Source: an uncultured Gemmatimonadota bacterium (lineage in GTDB: Bacteria > Gemmatimonadota > Gemmatimonadetes > Gemmatimonadales > GWC2-71-9). From it: 10,142 nt of DNA. The notes under the pieces are model-generated. The model was given only the letters and a program-made list of their open reading frames with translations. It did not search any database and was not told where the DNA came from. The translations under genes were made by a program, and so were the position numbers. Positions within the stretch are counted from its first letter, which is position 1. Every line of letters begins with the position of its first letter. Positions 1-6,963 of this stretch are shown here, piece after piece. Location: NCBI GenBank assembly GCA_946480845.1, contig CAMLLJ010000097.1:1-10142 (forward strand). The letters run 5' to 3'.

Positions 1-439
1 CGCCGGTGGCGATCGCCACGGCGGACGCCACGACCTTGGCGAGCACCGGCTTGAGGGGGATGACCCCGCCCTTCACGCTCACCCGGTACATCACGTCGGC
101 GACATTCTCGCCCCGCGAGCCGCGCGCGCCCCACCGGGTGGCGGCACGGCAGACCACGATGCCCAGCGCCACGAACGCGGGGATGAGGACGTAGTCGGCC
201 ACCGGGGTGCCGAGCGCCACGAGCAGGACCGCGTGCTGGAGCACGTCGATCAGGCGGTAGAAGCCGGTGACCGCGATGCCGACCGCCGTGCCGATGAGGC
301 CCGCCAGGACCAGCAGGGTGGTCTGCTCGTCGGTGCCGACGGCGGTCAGGTTCTCGGAGACGAGGCGGGCGGCGGAACGGAGGTGGGCGGTCGCGGCGGC
401 GAGCGTGGATGGATCGCGGCGGGTCAGCGGATCGGCCAT
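1..439 (-). CDS. ClC-family chloride channel/antiporter, N-terminal part (runs off left edge)
   Basis: Only the first 146 residues are in the window; the 3' end lies beyond base 1. The reading frame is open from the ATG at 439-437. ClC proteins are dimeric membrane channels or H+/Cl- antiporters. The visible part has a hydrophilic N-terminus (1-38), a first hydrophobic helix (about 42-60, rich in L/G/A/V), a second hydrophobic stretch (70-98), then the conserved run V-A-D-V-M-Y-R-V followed by K-G-G-V-I-P-L-K-P-V-L-A-K and a small-residue helix ending A-I-A-T-G. This matches the region just before the G-S-V-G-R-E-G-P signature, which would lie outside the window. The usual G-S-G-I-P-E or G-H-G-V-P-E motif appears as G-E-N-V-A-D. 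The gene is divergent from prfC with 52 bp between starts. No clear Shine-Dalgarno is present. The family call is fairly sure from the order of helices and motifs; the transport mode is not known. Confidence 0.72.
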   Translation of the reverse strand, partial: MADPLTRRDPSTLAAATAHLRSAARLVSENLTAVGTDEQTTLLVLAGLIGTAVGIAVTGFYRLIDVLQHAVLLVALGTPVADYVLIPAFVALGIVVCRAATRWGARGSRGENVADVMYRVSVKGGVIPLKPVLAKVVASAVAIATG

Positions 440-491
440 CGCCAACTATAACCGGGCAGCGGCGGCCTGCGCCGATTACCTTCCTCCCGCC
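440..491. promoter_or_regulatory. Divergent promoter region between the ClC gene and prfC
   Basis: This 52-bp gap must hold at least part of the promoters of both divergent genes. On the plus strand TACCTT (477-482) lies 9 nt before the prfC ATG. Near 446-451 the bases CTATAA read as TATAG on the minus strand and could be a -10 for the ClC gene. No convincing -35 box is visible for either. Upstream of prfC the sequence is pyrimidine-rich with no Shine-Dalgarno, so a very short leader or leaderless mRNA is possible. All of this is inference from motif position. Confidence 0.3.
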
Positions 492-2105
492 ATGCACGAG
501 ACCTCCCTGGACGGCGCGAGCCCCACGGCCCCGCCGGAAGTCGCCCGGCGGCGCACTTTCGCCATCATCAGCCATCCCGACGCCGGCAAGACGACCCTCA
601 CCGAGAAGCTCCTCCTCTACGGCGGCGCGATCCACCTCGCCGGCGCCGTCAAGGCGCGCCGGGCGCAGCGGCACGCCACCAGCGACTGGATGGCGCTGGA
701 GCAGGAGCGCGGCATCTCGGTGACGTCGAGCGTGATGCAGTTCGAGTATGCCGGCTTCAAGATCAACCTGCTCGACACGCCCGGGCACCAGGACTTCAGC
801 GAGGACACCTTCCGCACGCTGGTGGCGGCCGACAGCGCCGTCATGCTGCTCGACAACCGGCGCGGCGTCGAGGAACGGACCCGCCAGCTCTTCGACGTCT
901 GCCGCATGCGCCGGACGCCGATCTTCACCTTCGTCAACAAGTGCGATCGCGTCGGCGCGCCGCCGCTCCAGCTCATCAGCGACGTGGAGGCCGACCTCGG
1001 CATCCGCTGCTATCCGATGACCTGGCCGATCTTCGGCGACGGGCAGTTCCTCGGCGTCTACGAGCGGGCGACGGCGCAGGTGCACCTCTTCGAGCGCGGC
1101 GAGCAGCACGGGGCGGAGCGGGCGGAAGAGCAGTCGGGGCGGCTCGACGACGAGGCGATCGCCGCGCGGCTGGGAGCCGAGGCGCTCGCCACGCTGCGGG
1201 ACGAACTGGAGCTGCTGGATGCGGCGGGCGAGGTGTTCGATGCGGAGGCGGTGCTCGCGGGCACGCTGACGCCGGTGTTCTTCGGGAGCGCGCTCACCAA
1301 CTTCGGCGTGGAGCCGTTCCTCAATGCCTTCCTGCCGCTCGCGCCGGCGCCGCTCCCGCGGGACAGCTCGATCGGGCCGGTGCCGCCGTGGTGCCCCGAC
1401 TTCACCGGCTTCGTCTTCAAGATCCAGGCGAACATGGACCCGAAGCACCGGGACCGGATTGCCTTCCTCAGGATCGTCTCGGGGCGGTTCGAGGCGGGGA
1501 TGACCGCGACGCACGTCCGCACCGGAAAGCCGCTCCGGCTGGCAGCGCCGCAGCAGTTCCTGGCCCGGGAGCGCACGGCGATCGAGGAGGCGTGGCCGGG
1601 CGACGTGGTCGGCCTGCATGACCGGGGCACGCTCCGCATCGGCGACACGCTCTCGACCGGAGCCGCGCTCGAGTTCGCGCACATCCCGCGATTCTCGCCG
1701 GAGCTCTTCGCCCGCATCCGCCTGGCCGACCCGATGCGCCGGAAGGCGCTCGACACGGGGCTGCGTCAGTTATCCGAAGAAGGGGCCGCGCAGGTCTTCT
1801 ACGAGGAATCGATCGTGGGGCCGAGCCCGATCGTGGGGGCCGTGGGCCAGCTCCAGTTCGACGTGCTGCTGCACCGCCTGGAGCACGAGTACGGCGTGCC
1901 GGCGAAGCTGGAGAAGCTCTCCTACTCGATCGCGCGCTGGGTGACCGGGGACCGGGAGGAAATCGAGCGGCTGGGCGACGGCTACGGCAAGCGCCTCGTC
2001 TTCGACTCGAGGGGCGCCCCCCTCATCCTCTTCGAAAACGAATACACCCTTCGCGGCACCGTCGAACGGGCAAGCGCCATTTCATTCGCCGCGGTCGCGC
2101 CGTAA
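492..2105 (+). CDS. prfC: Peptide chain release factor 3 (RF3, translational GTPase)
   Basis: RF3 is a cytoplasmic GTPase that removes RF1/RF2 from the ribosome after peptide release. The 537-residue product is close to the 529 of E. coli RF3. The G domain shows the P-loop S-H-P-D-A-G-K-T (27-34), switch I R-G-I-S-V-T (73-78), D-T-P-G-H (95-99) and N-K-C-D (149-152; usually N-K-L-D or N-K-M-D). RF3-specific stretches follow: T-P-V-F-F-G-S-A, then F-T-G-F-V-F-K-I-Q-A-N-M-D-P-K-H-R-D-R, V-R-T-G-K, P-G-D-V-V-G-L-H and Q-L-S-E-E-G-A-A-Q-V-F, then V-G-A-V-G-Q-L-Q-F-D-V. These separate it from EF-G. The frame is open upstream to 267, but homology begins just after the ATG at 492, and the upstream part is the reverse side of the ClC gene. 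No Shine-Dalgarno precedes the start. It is transcribed alone and converges on leuS. Confidence 0.96.
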   Translation: MHETSLDGASPTAPPEVARRRTFAIISHPDAGKTTLTEKLLLYGGAIHLAGAVKARRAQRHATSDWMALEQERGISVTSSVMQFEYAGFKINLLDTPGHQDFSEDTFRTLVAADSAVMLLDNRRGVEERTRQLFDVCRMRRTPIFTFVNKCDRVGAPPLQLISDVEADLGIRCYPMTWPIFGDGQFLGVYERATAQVHLFERGEQHGAERAEEQSGRLDDEAIAARLGAEALATLRDELELLDAAGEVFDAEAVLAGTLTPVFFGSALTNFGVEPFLNAFLPLAPAPLPRDSSIGPVPPWCPDFTGFVFKIQANMDPKHRDRIAFLRIVSGRFEAGMTATHVRTGKPLRLAAPQQFLARERTAIEEAWPGDVVGLHDRGTLRIGDTLSTGAALEFAHIPRFSPELFARIRLADPMRRKALDTGLRQLSEEGAAQVFYEESIVGPSPIVGAVGQLQFDVLLHRLEHEYGVPAKLEKLSYSIARWVTGDREEIERLGDGYGKRLVFDSRGAPLILFENEYTLRGTVERASAISFAAVAP

Positions 2106-2111
2106 GGATTC

Positions 2112-2245
2112 TCTTGTTCGAGCGCGGAGACGCGGAGACGCGGAGGGCGGAGAACAGCAACAGCAACTGATGGTGAAAAGCACACCCACATAGTCCTTGC
2201 TGTTCTCCGCTCTCCGCGTCTCCGCGTCTCCGCGCCCGAACAAGA
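2112..2245. repeat. Large inverted repeat between convergent prfC and leuS
   Basis: The arms are 2112-2160 and 2197-2245, 49 nt each, with 47 positions complementary. The exceptions are A2121 opposite C2236 and G2146 opposite T2211 (a G-U wobble in plus-strand RNA). The loop is 36 nt (2161-2196). Each arm carries tandem GCGGAGAC units (2125-2140 in the left arm) followed by GCGGAG and GCGGAGAACAGCAA. It lies wholly between the stop codons of two convergent genes, so a transcript from either side would fold into a very stable hairpin. A role in termination or 3'-end protection is likely. There is no long T-tract, so it is not a classical intrinsic terminator. Its size and structured arms also fit a REP- or MITE-like dispersed element. 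It encodes no protein. Confidence 0.9.
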
Positions 2246-2253
2246 ACAATTCA

Positions 2254-4659
2254 TTATCCAACAACGAGGTTGACCAGGCGGTCCGGGACGTAAATAGTCT
2301 TCCGGACCGGCTTGTCGCCGAGGAAGCGCTGGGTGGTGGGGTCGGCGAGGGCGGCGGCGGTGACGAGGTCCTCACCGGAGCCGCGGCGCACTACGATCTT
2401 CGAGCGGGTCTTTCCGCCCACCTGCACCGCTACCTCGACGCTCTCCTCCACCGTCAGCGCCTCGTCCCACTCGGGCCATTCCTCCTCAAAGACCGACGCC
2501 CCGTGCCCGAGCCGCTCCCAACACTCCTCGGCAAAGTGCGGGGCGAAGGGCGCGAGGATCACCACCAGGTCCTCGACGATCCGCCGGTCGGTGCAGCCCG
2601 AGTCGCGGAGCGCATTGACCAGCTCCATCATCGCGGCGATCGCCGTGTTGTAGCGCAGCGACTCGAGCCCCTCGTGCGCCTTCTTGAGGGTCTCGTGCCA
2701 CTTGACCTCGACGTGGCGCGGAATCGCCTCGCCGAAGCGCGCGTTGCGCGCGGCCTCAAGCATCAGCGCCCAGACCTTGTCGAGGAAGCGGCGCGGCCCG
2801 CTGATGCCCTCGTCGCGGAAGTCGCCGCCTTCCTGGAACGGCCCGAGGAACATCAGGTAGGTGCGGAAGGTGTCCGCGCCCCACCGGGCGATGTACTCGT
2901 CGGGGACGACGATGTTGCCCCGCGACTTCGACATCTTGGCCCCGTCCTTCACGATGTGGCCGTGCGCGCGGAAGCGGCGGAACGGCTCCGTGAACCCGAC
3001 GTGCCCGAGCTCGTGCAGGACCATTGCGATGTAGCGGGAATAGAGCAGGTGCAGCACGGCGTGCTCGTTCCCGCCGATGTACGTCGCCACCGGGCACCAG
3101 CGCCGCGTCCGTTCGGCGTCGAAGGGCCGGTCGTCGAACTCGGTGCTCGGGTAGCGCAGGTAGTACCACGCCGAGTCGAGGAAGGTGTCCGAGACGTCGG
3201 TCTCGCGGCGTGCCCGCTTCCCGCACTGCGGGCAGGGCACGAAGTACCACTCCTCGTGGCGCGCCAGCGGCGAGATCCCGGTGTCGTCCGGGCGGAAGTC
3301 CTCGATCTCCGGGAGGATCACGGGGAGGTCCTGCTCCGGCACCGCCACCGGCCCGCAGTCATCGCAGTGGATGATGGGGATGGGCGGGCCCCAGTAGCGC
3401 TGGCGCGAGATGCACCAGTCGTGGAGCTTGTACTGGACCTGCCCCTTCCCCGCGCCGGTTGTCTCGAGCCAGCGGATGATCGCCGTCCGGCCGTCGTCGG
3501 CGGGCATCCCGCTGAACTGGCCGGACTCGACGAGCCGTCCATCATCGCCGACCACCGTGGTGACCGGCAGCCGGTACTTCTCCGCGAACTCGAGATCGCG
3601 CTCGTCGTGCGCCGGCACCGCCATGATGGCGCCGGTGCCATAGCCCATGAGCACGTAGTCGGCCGTCCAGACCGGGATGCGCCGGCCGGTGGCCGGGTTC
3701 TTGGCGAAGGCGCCGGTGAAGACGCCGGTCTTCTCGCGGTCTCCCACCTTTCGCGACACCAGGTCGCGCGCCACCGTGGCGGCCCGGTAGGCGTCCACGG
3801 CGGCCCGCTGGCCGCTGGTGGTGATCTGGTCGAGCAGCGGGTGCTCCGGGGCCAGCACCATGAACGTGGCGCCGAAGATCGTGTCGGGCCGCGTGGTGTA
3901 GACGCGCACCGAGTGCCCGGCGTCGATCGGGAAGTCGATCTGCGCGCCCTCGGAGCGGCCGAGCCAGTTGCGCTGGGCCGTCGTCGTTGTCTCCGACCAG
4001 TCCATCAGCGACGGGTCGTCGAGATCGGCAAGCAGGCGGCCGGCATACTCGGTGATCCGGAAGAACCACTGCTCCAGGGTGCGCTGCTCGACCACCGTGT
4101 CGCAGCGCTCGCAGCGGCCCGCCACCACCTGCTCGTTGGCCAGCACCGTCTTGCAGTTGGGGCACCAGTTGACCGCGGCCGCCTTGCGGTACGCCTTCCC
4201 CGCCTTGAAGAGCTGGAGGAAGAGCCACTGGGTCCAGCGGTAGTAGGCCGGATCCGTGGTCGAGAGCTCGTGCCGCCAGTCGAACATGCCGCCGATGCGC
4301 GCGAGCTGGCGGCGGAAGTTCCCGATGTTCTTCGGGATGAGGCGGGCCGGATGGGTGCCCACCTTGATCGCGAAGTTCTCGCTGTGGATCCCGAAGGCGT
4401 CGAAGCCGATCGGCTCGAAGACGTCGTACCCCTGCAGCCGCTTGAAGCGCCCGTACACGTCGCTGCCGGTGAAGGCGAACATGTTGCCGACGTGGAGCCC
4501 CTCGGCGGAGGGGTAGGGGAACATCATGAGGTTGTAGAACGGGCGCGCGGCACCGTCGAGGTCGGGCTCGTTGGTGTGCCGCTCCGCCCACCGCCGCTGC
4601 CACTTCGCCTCGACGGCCTGGGGGTCGTACTGGTCGCTCGGATTGTCGGTCTGGCTCAT
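2254..4659 (-). CDS. leuS: Leucyl-tRNA synthetase
   Basis: Charges tRNA-Leu with leucine; class I cytoplasmic synthetase. The product is 801 residues, near the usual bacterial length of about 800-860. Domains in order: Rossmann catalytic core with the HIGH-type motif H-V-G-N (56-59); a zinc-ribbon-like C-P-N-C ... C-E-R-C (166-186); the CP1 editing domain with T-T-R-P-D-T (255-260) and A-V-P-A-H-D-E-R-D, whose D352 is the conserved editing aspartate; [10 protein letters not shown] (415-424); a second possible zinc pair C-D-D-C (432-435) and C-P-Q-C (476-479); Y-I-G-G-N-E-H-A (527-534); K-M-S-K-S (575-579); and the anticodon-binding and C-terminal domains ([10 protein letters not shown]). The core reads [11 protein letters not shown] where most LeuRS have G-W-D-A-F-G-L-P-A-E-Q/N. 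The start ATG matches family starts. No strong Shine-Dalgarno is present. The gene appears monocistronic, divergent from the chemoreceptor gene. Confidence 0.97.
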   Translation of the reverse strand: MSQTDNPSDQYDPQAVEAKWQRRWAERHTNEPDLDGAARPFYNLMMFPYPSAEGLHVGNMFAFTGSDVYGRFKRLQGYDVFEPIGFDAFGIHSENFAIKVGTHPARLIPKNIGNFRRQLARIGGMFDWRHELSTTDPAYYRWTQWLFLQLFKAGKAYRKAAAVNWCPNCKTVLANEQVVAGRCERCDTVVEQRTLEQWFFRITEYAGRLLADLDDPSLMDWSETTTTAQRNWLGRSEGAQIDFPIDAGHSVRVYTTRPDTIFGATFMVLAPEHPLLDQITTSGQRAAVDAYRAATVARDLVSRKVGDREKTGVFTGAFAKNPATGRRIPVWTADYVLMGYGTGAIMAVPAHDERDLEFAEKYRLPVTTVVGDDGRLVESGQFSGMPADDGRTAIIRWLETTGAGKGQVQYKLHDWCISRQRYWGPPIPIIHCDDCGPVAVPEQDLPVILPEIEDFRPDDTGISPLARHEEWYFVPCPQCGKRARRETDVSDTFLDSAWYYLRYPSTEFDDRPFDAERTRRWCPVATYIGGNEHAVLHLLYSRYIAMVLHELGHVGFTEPFRRFRAHGHIVKDGAKMSKSRGNIVVPDEYIARWGADTFRTYLMFLGPFQEGGDFRDEGISGPRRFLDKVWALMLEAARNARFGEAIPRHVEVKWHETLKKAHEGLESLRYNTAIAAMMELVNALRDSGCTDRRIVEDLVVILAPFAPHFAEECWERLGHGASVFEEEWPEWDEALTVEESVEVAVQVGGKTRSKIVVRRGSGEDLVTAAALADPTTQRFLGDKPVRKTIYVPDRLVNLVVG

Positions 4660-4793
4660 CGGTCCACTGCGGAATTGGGGGCGTCCGCCCCGGAAAAGTG
4701 ACCGGGAAATCTACACCGCCCGGCTTGCCCCCGCCCGACCGGAACCCCTACCTTTTGCCCATCGCCCGCCCAGAGAACCCACACCGGGAACGC
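4660..4793. promoter_or_regulatory. Divergent promoter region between leuS and the chemoreceptor gene
   Basis: 134 bp separate the two start codons. On the plus strand TTGCCC (4725-4730) and TACCTT (4749-4754) are spaced by 18 bp and would give a leader of about 30-40 nt to the ATG at 4794. This is the best sigma-70-like pair in the window. On the minus strand TAGATT (4713-4708) is a possible -10 for leuS, with no clear -35. A plus-strand frame is open from 4698, but the family match begins only after 4794, so I treat this stretch as non-coding. Confidence 0.38.
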
Positions 4794-6101
4794 ATGGCCA
4801 CCGATCACCTGAACCTCACCCGTGCGGTCCATGGCGCGGGCGCGCTCGCCGTCCTCGCCCTGACCGCCGGGCTCGCCGGCATCCTCTGGCTCGTCGCGGG
4901 CCGTGCCGCGCCCGCCGACGGCGACGCCATCCGCGCCGCCATTCCCTCGGTCTCGCTGCTCTTCCTCCTGCTCTGCGCGCTGGTGGAGCTGGCGGTCGTG
5001 AGCTGGATGCGGCGGCAGATCATCGACCCGCTGTCCACCGCCGAGCGGGTGGCGGCGCGGGTGGCCCAGGGGGACCTCTCCACGGGCGGGTTCGAGGGCA
5101 ACGGGTCGTCCCGGTACGGGAGCAGCCAGCTCCTCGCAAGCGTGGCCGGTATGGTCGCCTCGCTCCGCGACCTGACCCGCGCCATCCAGCACGCCTCCTC
5201 CGACGCCGCCGCGATGGCCCAGCAGATCGCTGCGTCCACCGAGCAGATGACGGCCTCGACCGAGGAGGTGGCCAGCACCACCGGCGACCTCACCGAGCGC
5301 GCCAACCAGCAGGCCCAGATCGTCCGCGCCGCGGCGGACGACGCCGGCAAGATCCTCAGCATCTCCCAGGAGCTGGCCACCGGGGCCGTCCAGGCGGCCG
5401 ACCGGAACGCCTCGCTCGCGCGGGTGGCGCGGTCGCACAAGCAGCGGCTCGACGCCAGCACCGCGGAATTGGGCCGGCTGACCGAGGAGGTCGAGGCCGG
5501 CGCCGCCGAGGCGGACGCGCTCGCGCTGGCGTCGGCCGAGATCGAGAAGTTCATCGTCCAGACCAAGGGCATCGCCAAGCAGACCCACATGCTGGCGCTC
5601 AACGCCTCGATCGAGGCGGCCCGGGCGGGCGAGGAGGGCAAGGGGTTCAGCGTGGTGGCCGAGGAGGTGCGGAAGCTGGCTGGTCAGGCAGCACAGGCGG
5701 CCGCCTCGACCAGTGCTACCGTACAGACGGTGCTGGAGCGGGTCCAGTCCGCCCGGGAGCGGCTCCTGCGCCTGGGCCAGGGCGGGGTCGCCGCCCGGGA
5801 CGCCGCCCATGCCGCCGCCGAGGGCCTCATGAACGTGGCCGCCGAGGCGGACGAGAACGACCAGTGGACCCGGCGGATCTCGACCTCGGCGGACGAGGTC
5901 CGCGGGCTGATCGAGGGGATCGCCGGCCGCATGCGCGAGGTCTCCGCCGGCACGGAGGACTACGCCGCAGCCGCCGAGGAGATCGCGGCGGCCGCCCAGG
6001 AGCTCAACGCGTCCACCGAGGAGATCTCGTCCTCGGCGGGCCACCTGGCGGAGGCGGCGGAAAAGCTGACTGGTGCAGTGGGAGGTTTCCGGCTTTCCTG
6101 A
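4794..6101 (+). CDS. Methyl-accepting chemotaxis protein with minimal external domain
   Basis: Chemoreceptor that signals to CheA/CheW from the inner membrane. The product is 435 residues from the ATG at 4794, preceded by a weak GGGAA. Two transmembrane helices (about 15-36 and 50-71) are separated by only about 13 residues. A HAMP-like linker follows (72-130, with the conserved I-x-P-L at 77-80). The long coiled-coil signalling domain carries the hairpin tip [20 protein letters not shown] (261-280), then [15 protein letters not shown] (282-296). Candidate methylation sites lie in the matching helices at S-T-E-E-V-A-S (155-161) and S-T-E-E-I-S-S (407-413). The canonical tip Asn (Q-T-N-L-L-A) is His here. 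There is no C-terminal CheR/CheB tether; the protein ends G-G-F-R-L-S. The lack of a sensor domain suggests that it senses membrane or internal state or acts with a partner. It probably shares a transcript with the M48 gene 30 bp downstream. Confidence 0.92.
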   Translation: MATDHLNLTRAVHGAGALAVLALTAGLAGILWLVAGRAAPADGDAIRAAIPSVSLLFLLLCALVELAVVSWMRRQIIDPLSTAERVAARVAQGDLSTGGFEGNGSSRYGSSQLLASVAGMVASLRDLTRAIQHASSDAAAMAQQIAASTEQMTASTEEVASTTGDLTERANQQAQIVRAAADDAGKILSISQELATGAVQAADRNASLARVARSHKQRLDASTAELGRLTEEVEAGAAEADALALASAEIEKFIVQTKGIAKQTHMLALNASIEAARAGEEGKGFSVVAEEVRKLAGQAAQAAASTSATVQTVLERVQSARERLLRLGQGGVAARDAAHAAAEGLMNVAAEADENDQWTRRISTSADEVRGLIEGIAGRMREVSAGTEDYAAAAEEIAAAAQELNASTEEISSSAGHLAEAAEKLTGAVGGFRLS

Positions 6102-6104
6102 ACC

Positions 6105-6119
6105 GGCGCCGCGGGCGCC
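6105..6119 (+). other. Short GC hairpin between the chemoreceptor and peptidase genes
   Basis: GGCGCC-GCG-GGCGCC is a 6-bp perfect stem with a 3-nt loop, starting 3 nt after the chemoreceptor stop codon. No T-tract follows and the next gene's Shine-Dalgarno starts 2 nt later, so it is not a strong terminator. It could attenuate read-through or block 3' exonuclease, or could be chance in GC-rich DNA. Confidence 0.35.
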
Positions 6120-6120
6120 T

Positions 6121-6125
6121 GGAGG
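6121..6125 (+). promoter_or_regulatory. Shine-Dalgarno site of the M48 peptidase gene
   Basis: GGAGG lies 6 nt before GTG at 6132. It supports this GTG as the start, since there is no ATG near the beginning of the signal-anchor segment. It is one of only two clear ribosome-binding sites in the window. Confidence 0.75.
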
Positions 6126-6131
6126 ATTCCC

Positions 6132-6947
6132 GTGCAGCGTGGACGCTTCGTCATCGCCGCGATCATCGCGATCATCTCCCTGATCGCGTACTTCAGCAGC
6201 AGCGCACCGAATCCCGTCACCGGTGAGACCCAGCGGGTCGGCAACATCACCCCCGACCAGGAAGTGGCGCTCGGGCTGCAGGCCGCCCCCGAGATGGCGC
6301 AGCAGTTCGGCGGGCTCACCCAGAATGCCCAGGCCGAGCAGCTGGTGGACGAGACCTGCGCCCGGCTCATCTCCCGGAGCGCCGTCCAGCCCTCCACCGA
6401 GTACTACCGCTACGAGTGCCACGTGCTCGCGGACCCGAACACGGTCAACGCCTTCGCGCTGCCGGGCGGTCAGGTCTTCATCACCGAGGCGCTGCTGGGG
6501 CAGCTCGAGACCAAGGGGCAGCTCGCCGGCGTGCTCGGCCACGAGATCGCCCACGTGGTGGGCCGGCACGGCGCGGAGCACATCGCCAAGCAGCAGCTGA
6601 CGCAGGGCCTCACCGGCGCCGCCGTGCTGGCCACCTACGACCCCAACAACCCCGGCAGCATGCGCAATTCCGCGGTGCTGGCGATGATCGGCCAGCTCGT
6701 CAACATGCGGTTCGGGCGCGAGGACGAGCTCGAGTCCGACCAGCTGGGCGTGAAGTTCATGGCGGAGGCGGGGTACGATCCCCGGTCGATGGCCGGGGTG
6801 ATGGAGATCCTGGCCCGATCGGGCGGGGGTGGCCGCCAGCCGGAGTTCTTCAGCACCCATCCGAACCCGGAAAACCGGATCCAGCGGATCGAAGCTGCGG
6901 TGGCGGCCCAGTTCCCGTCAGGCGTGCCCGAAGGGCTCGAGCCCTAG
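6132..6947 (+). CDS. Membrane-anchored M48-family zinc metallopeptidase
   Basis: Zn-dependent endopeptidase of the M48 (HtpX/BepA/Oma1-like) family, probably facing the periplasm and involved in envelope protein quality control. The product is 271 residues. An N-terminal uncleaved signal-anchor or signal peptide (about 6-21, rich in I/A/L) follows a short basic tail Q-R-G-R. The catalytic part shows N-A-F-A-L-P-G-G-Q-V-F-I-T (107-118), H-E-I-A-H (137-141, two zinc ligands and the catalytic Glu), and E-L-E-S-D (199-203, holding the third zinc ligand). Near the end F-S-T-H-P-N-P-E-N-R-I (240-250) is the usual M48 motif. There are no TPR repeats as in BepA, so it is a short stand-alone form. There is no lipobox cysteine after the hydrophobic segment. 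The GTG start is supported by GGAGG. It follows the chemoreceptor by 30 bp and ends inside a perfect palindrome. Confidence 0.93.
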   Translation: MQRGRFVIAAIIAIISLIAYFSSSAPNPVTGETQRVGNITPDQEVALGLQAAPEMAQQFGGLTQNAQAEQLVDETCARLISRSAVQPSTEYYRYECHVLADPNTVNAFALPGGQVFITEALLGQLETKGQLAGVLGHEIAHVVGRHGAEHIAKQQLTQGLTGAAVLATYDPNNPGSMRNSAVLAMIGQLVNMRFGREDELESDQLGVKFMAEAGYDPRSMAGVMEILARSGGGGRQPEFFSTHPNPENRIQRIEAAVAAQFPSGVPEGLEP

Positions 6948-6960
6948 GGCTCGAGCCCTT
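6931..6960. repeat. Perfect 30-bp palindrome across the peptidase stop codon; likely bidirectional terminator
   Basis: The element is two head-to-tail copies of AGGGCTCGAGCCCT (6932-6945 and 6946-6959), each a near-palindrome on its own, with one extra A and T outside. The whole is self-complementary, giving a 13-bp stem with a CTAG loop in RNA, or two smaller hairpins. It covers the last codons (E-G-L-E-P) and the TAG of the M48 gene and ends 3 bp before the stop of the convergent small gene. It has A-A before and T-T after the stem but no long T-run. Position and symmetry suggest termination for both genes; this function is inferred. Confidence 0.85.
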
Positions 6961-6963
6961 GGC

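Noticed and set aside
267..491. N-terminal extension of prfC to an upstream ATG at 267
   Set aside because: It would add 75 residues unlike any RF3, and this stretch is the coding region of the ClC gene on the other strand.
2121..2146. Tandem GCGGAGAC units as a possible CRISPR or satellite array
   Set aside because: There are only two full units and one partial per arm, with no spacers; they are better explained as part of the inverted repeat.
2197..4701. 834-codon open frame on the plus strand opposite leuS
   Set aside because: It lies entirely antisense to a clear LeuRS, its product is low-complexity R/V/H/L-rich with no family pattern, and such long shadow frames are common in high-GC coding DNA.
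4698..4793. N-terminal extension of the chemoreceptor by 32 residues
   Set aside because: The added residues are Pro/Arg-rich, precede the first membrane helix and overlap the likely promoter; the ATG at 4794 fits the family better.
4656..6860. 734-codon open frame on the minus strand opposite the chemoreceptor and M48 genes
   Set aside because: It spans two unrelated genes and their gap on the other strand, and the product is G/L/R-rich without motifs; a GC-driven shadow.
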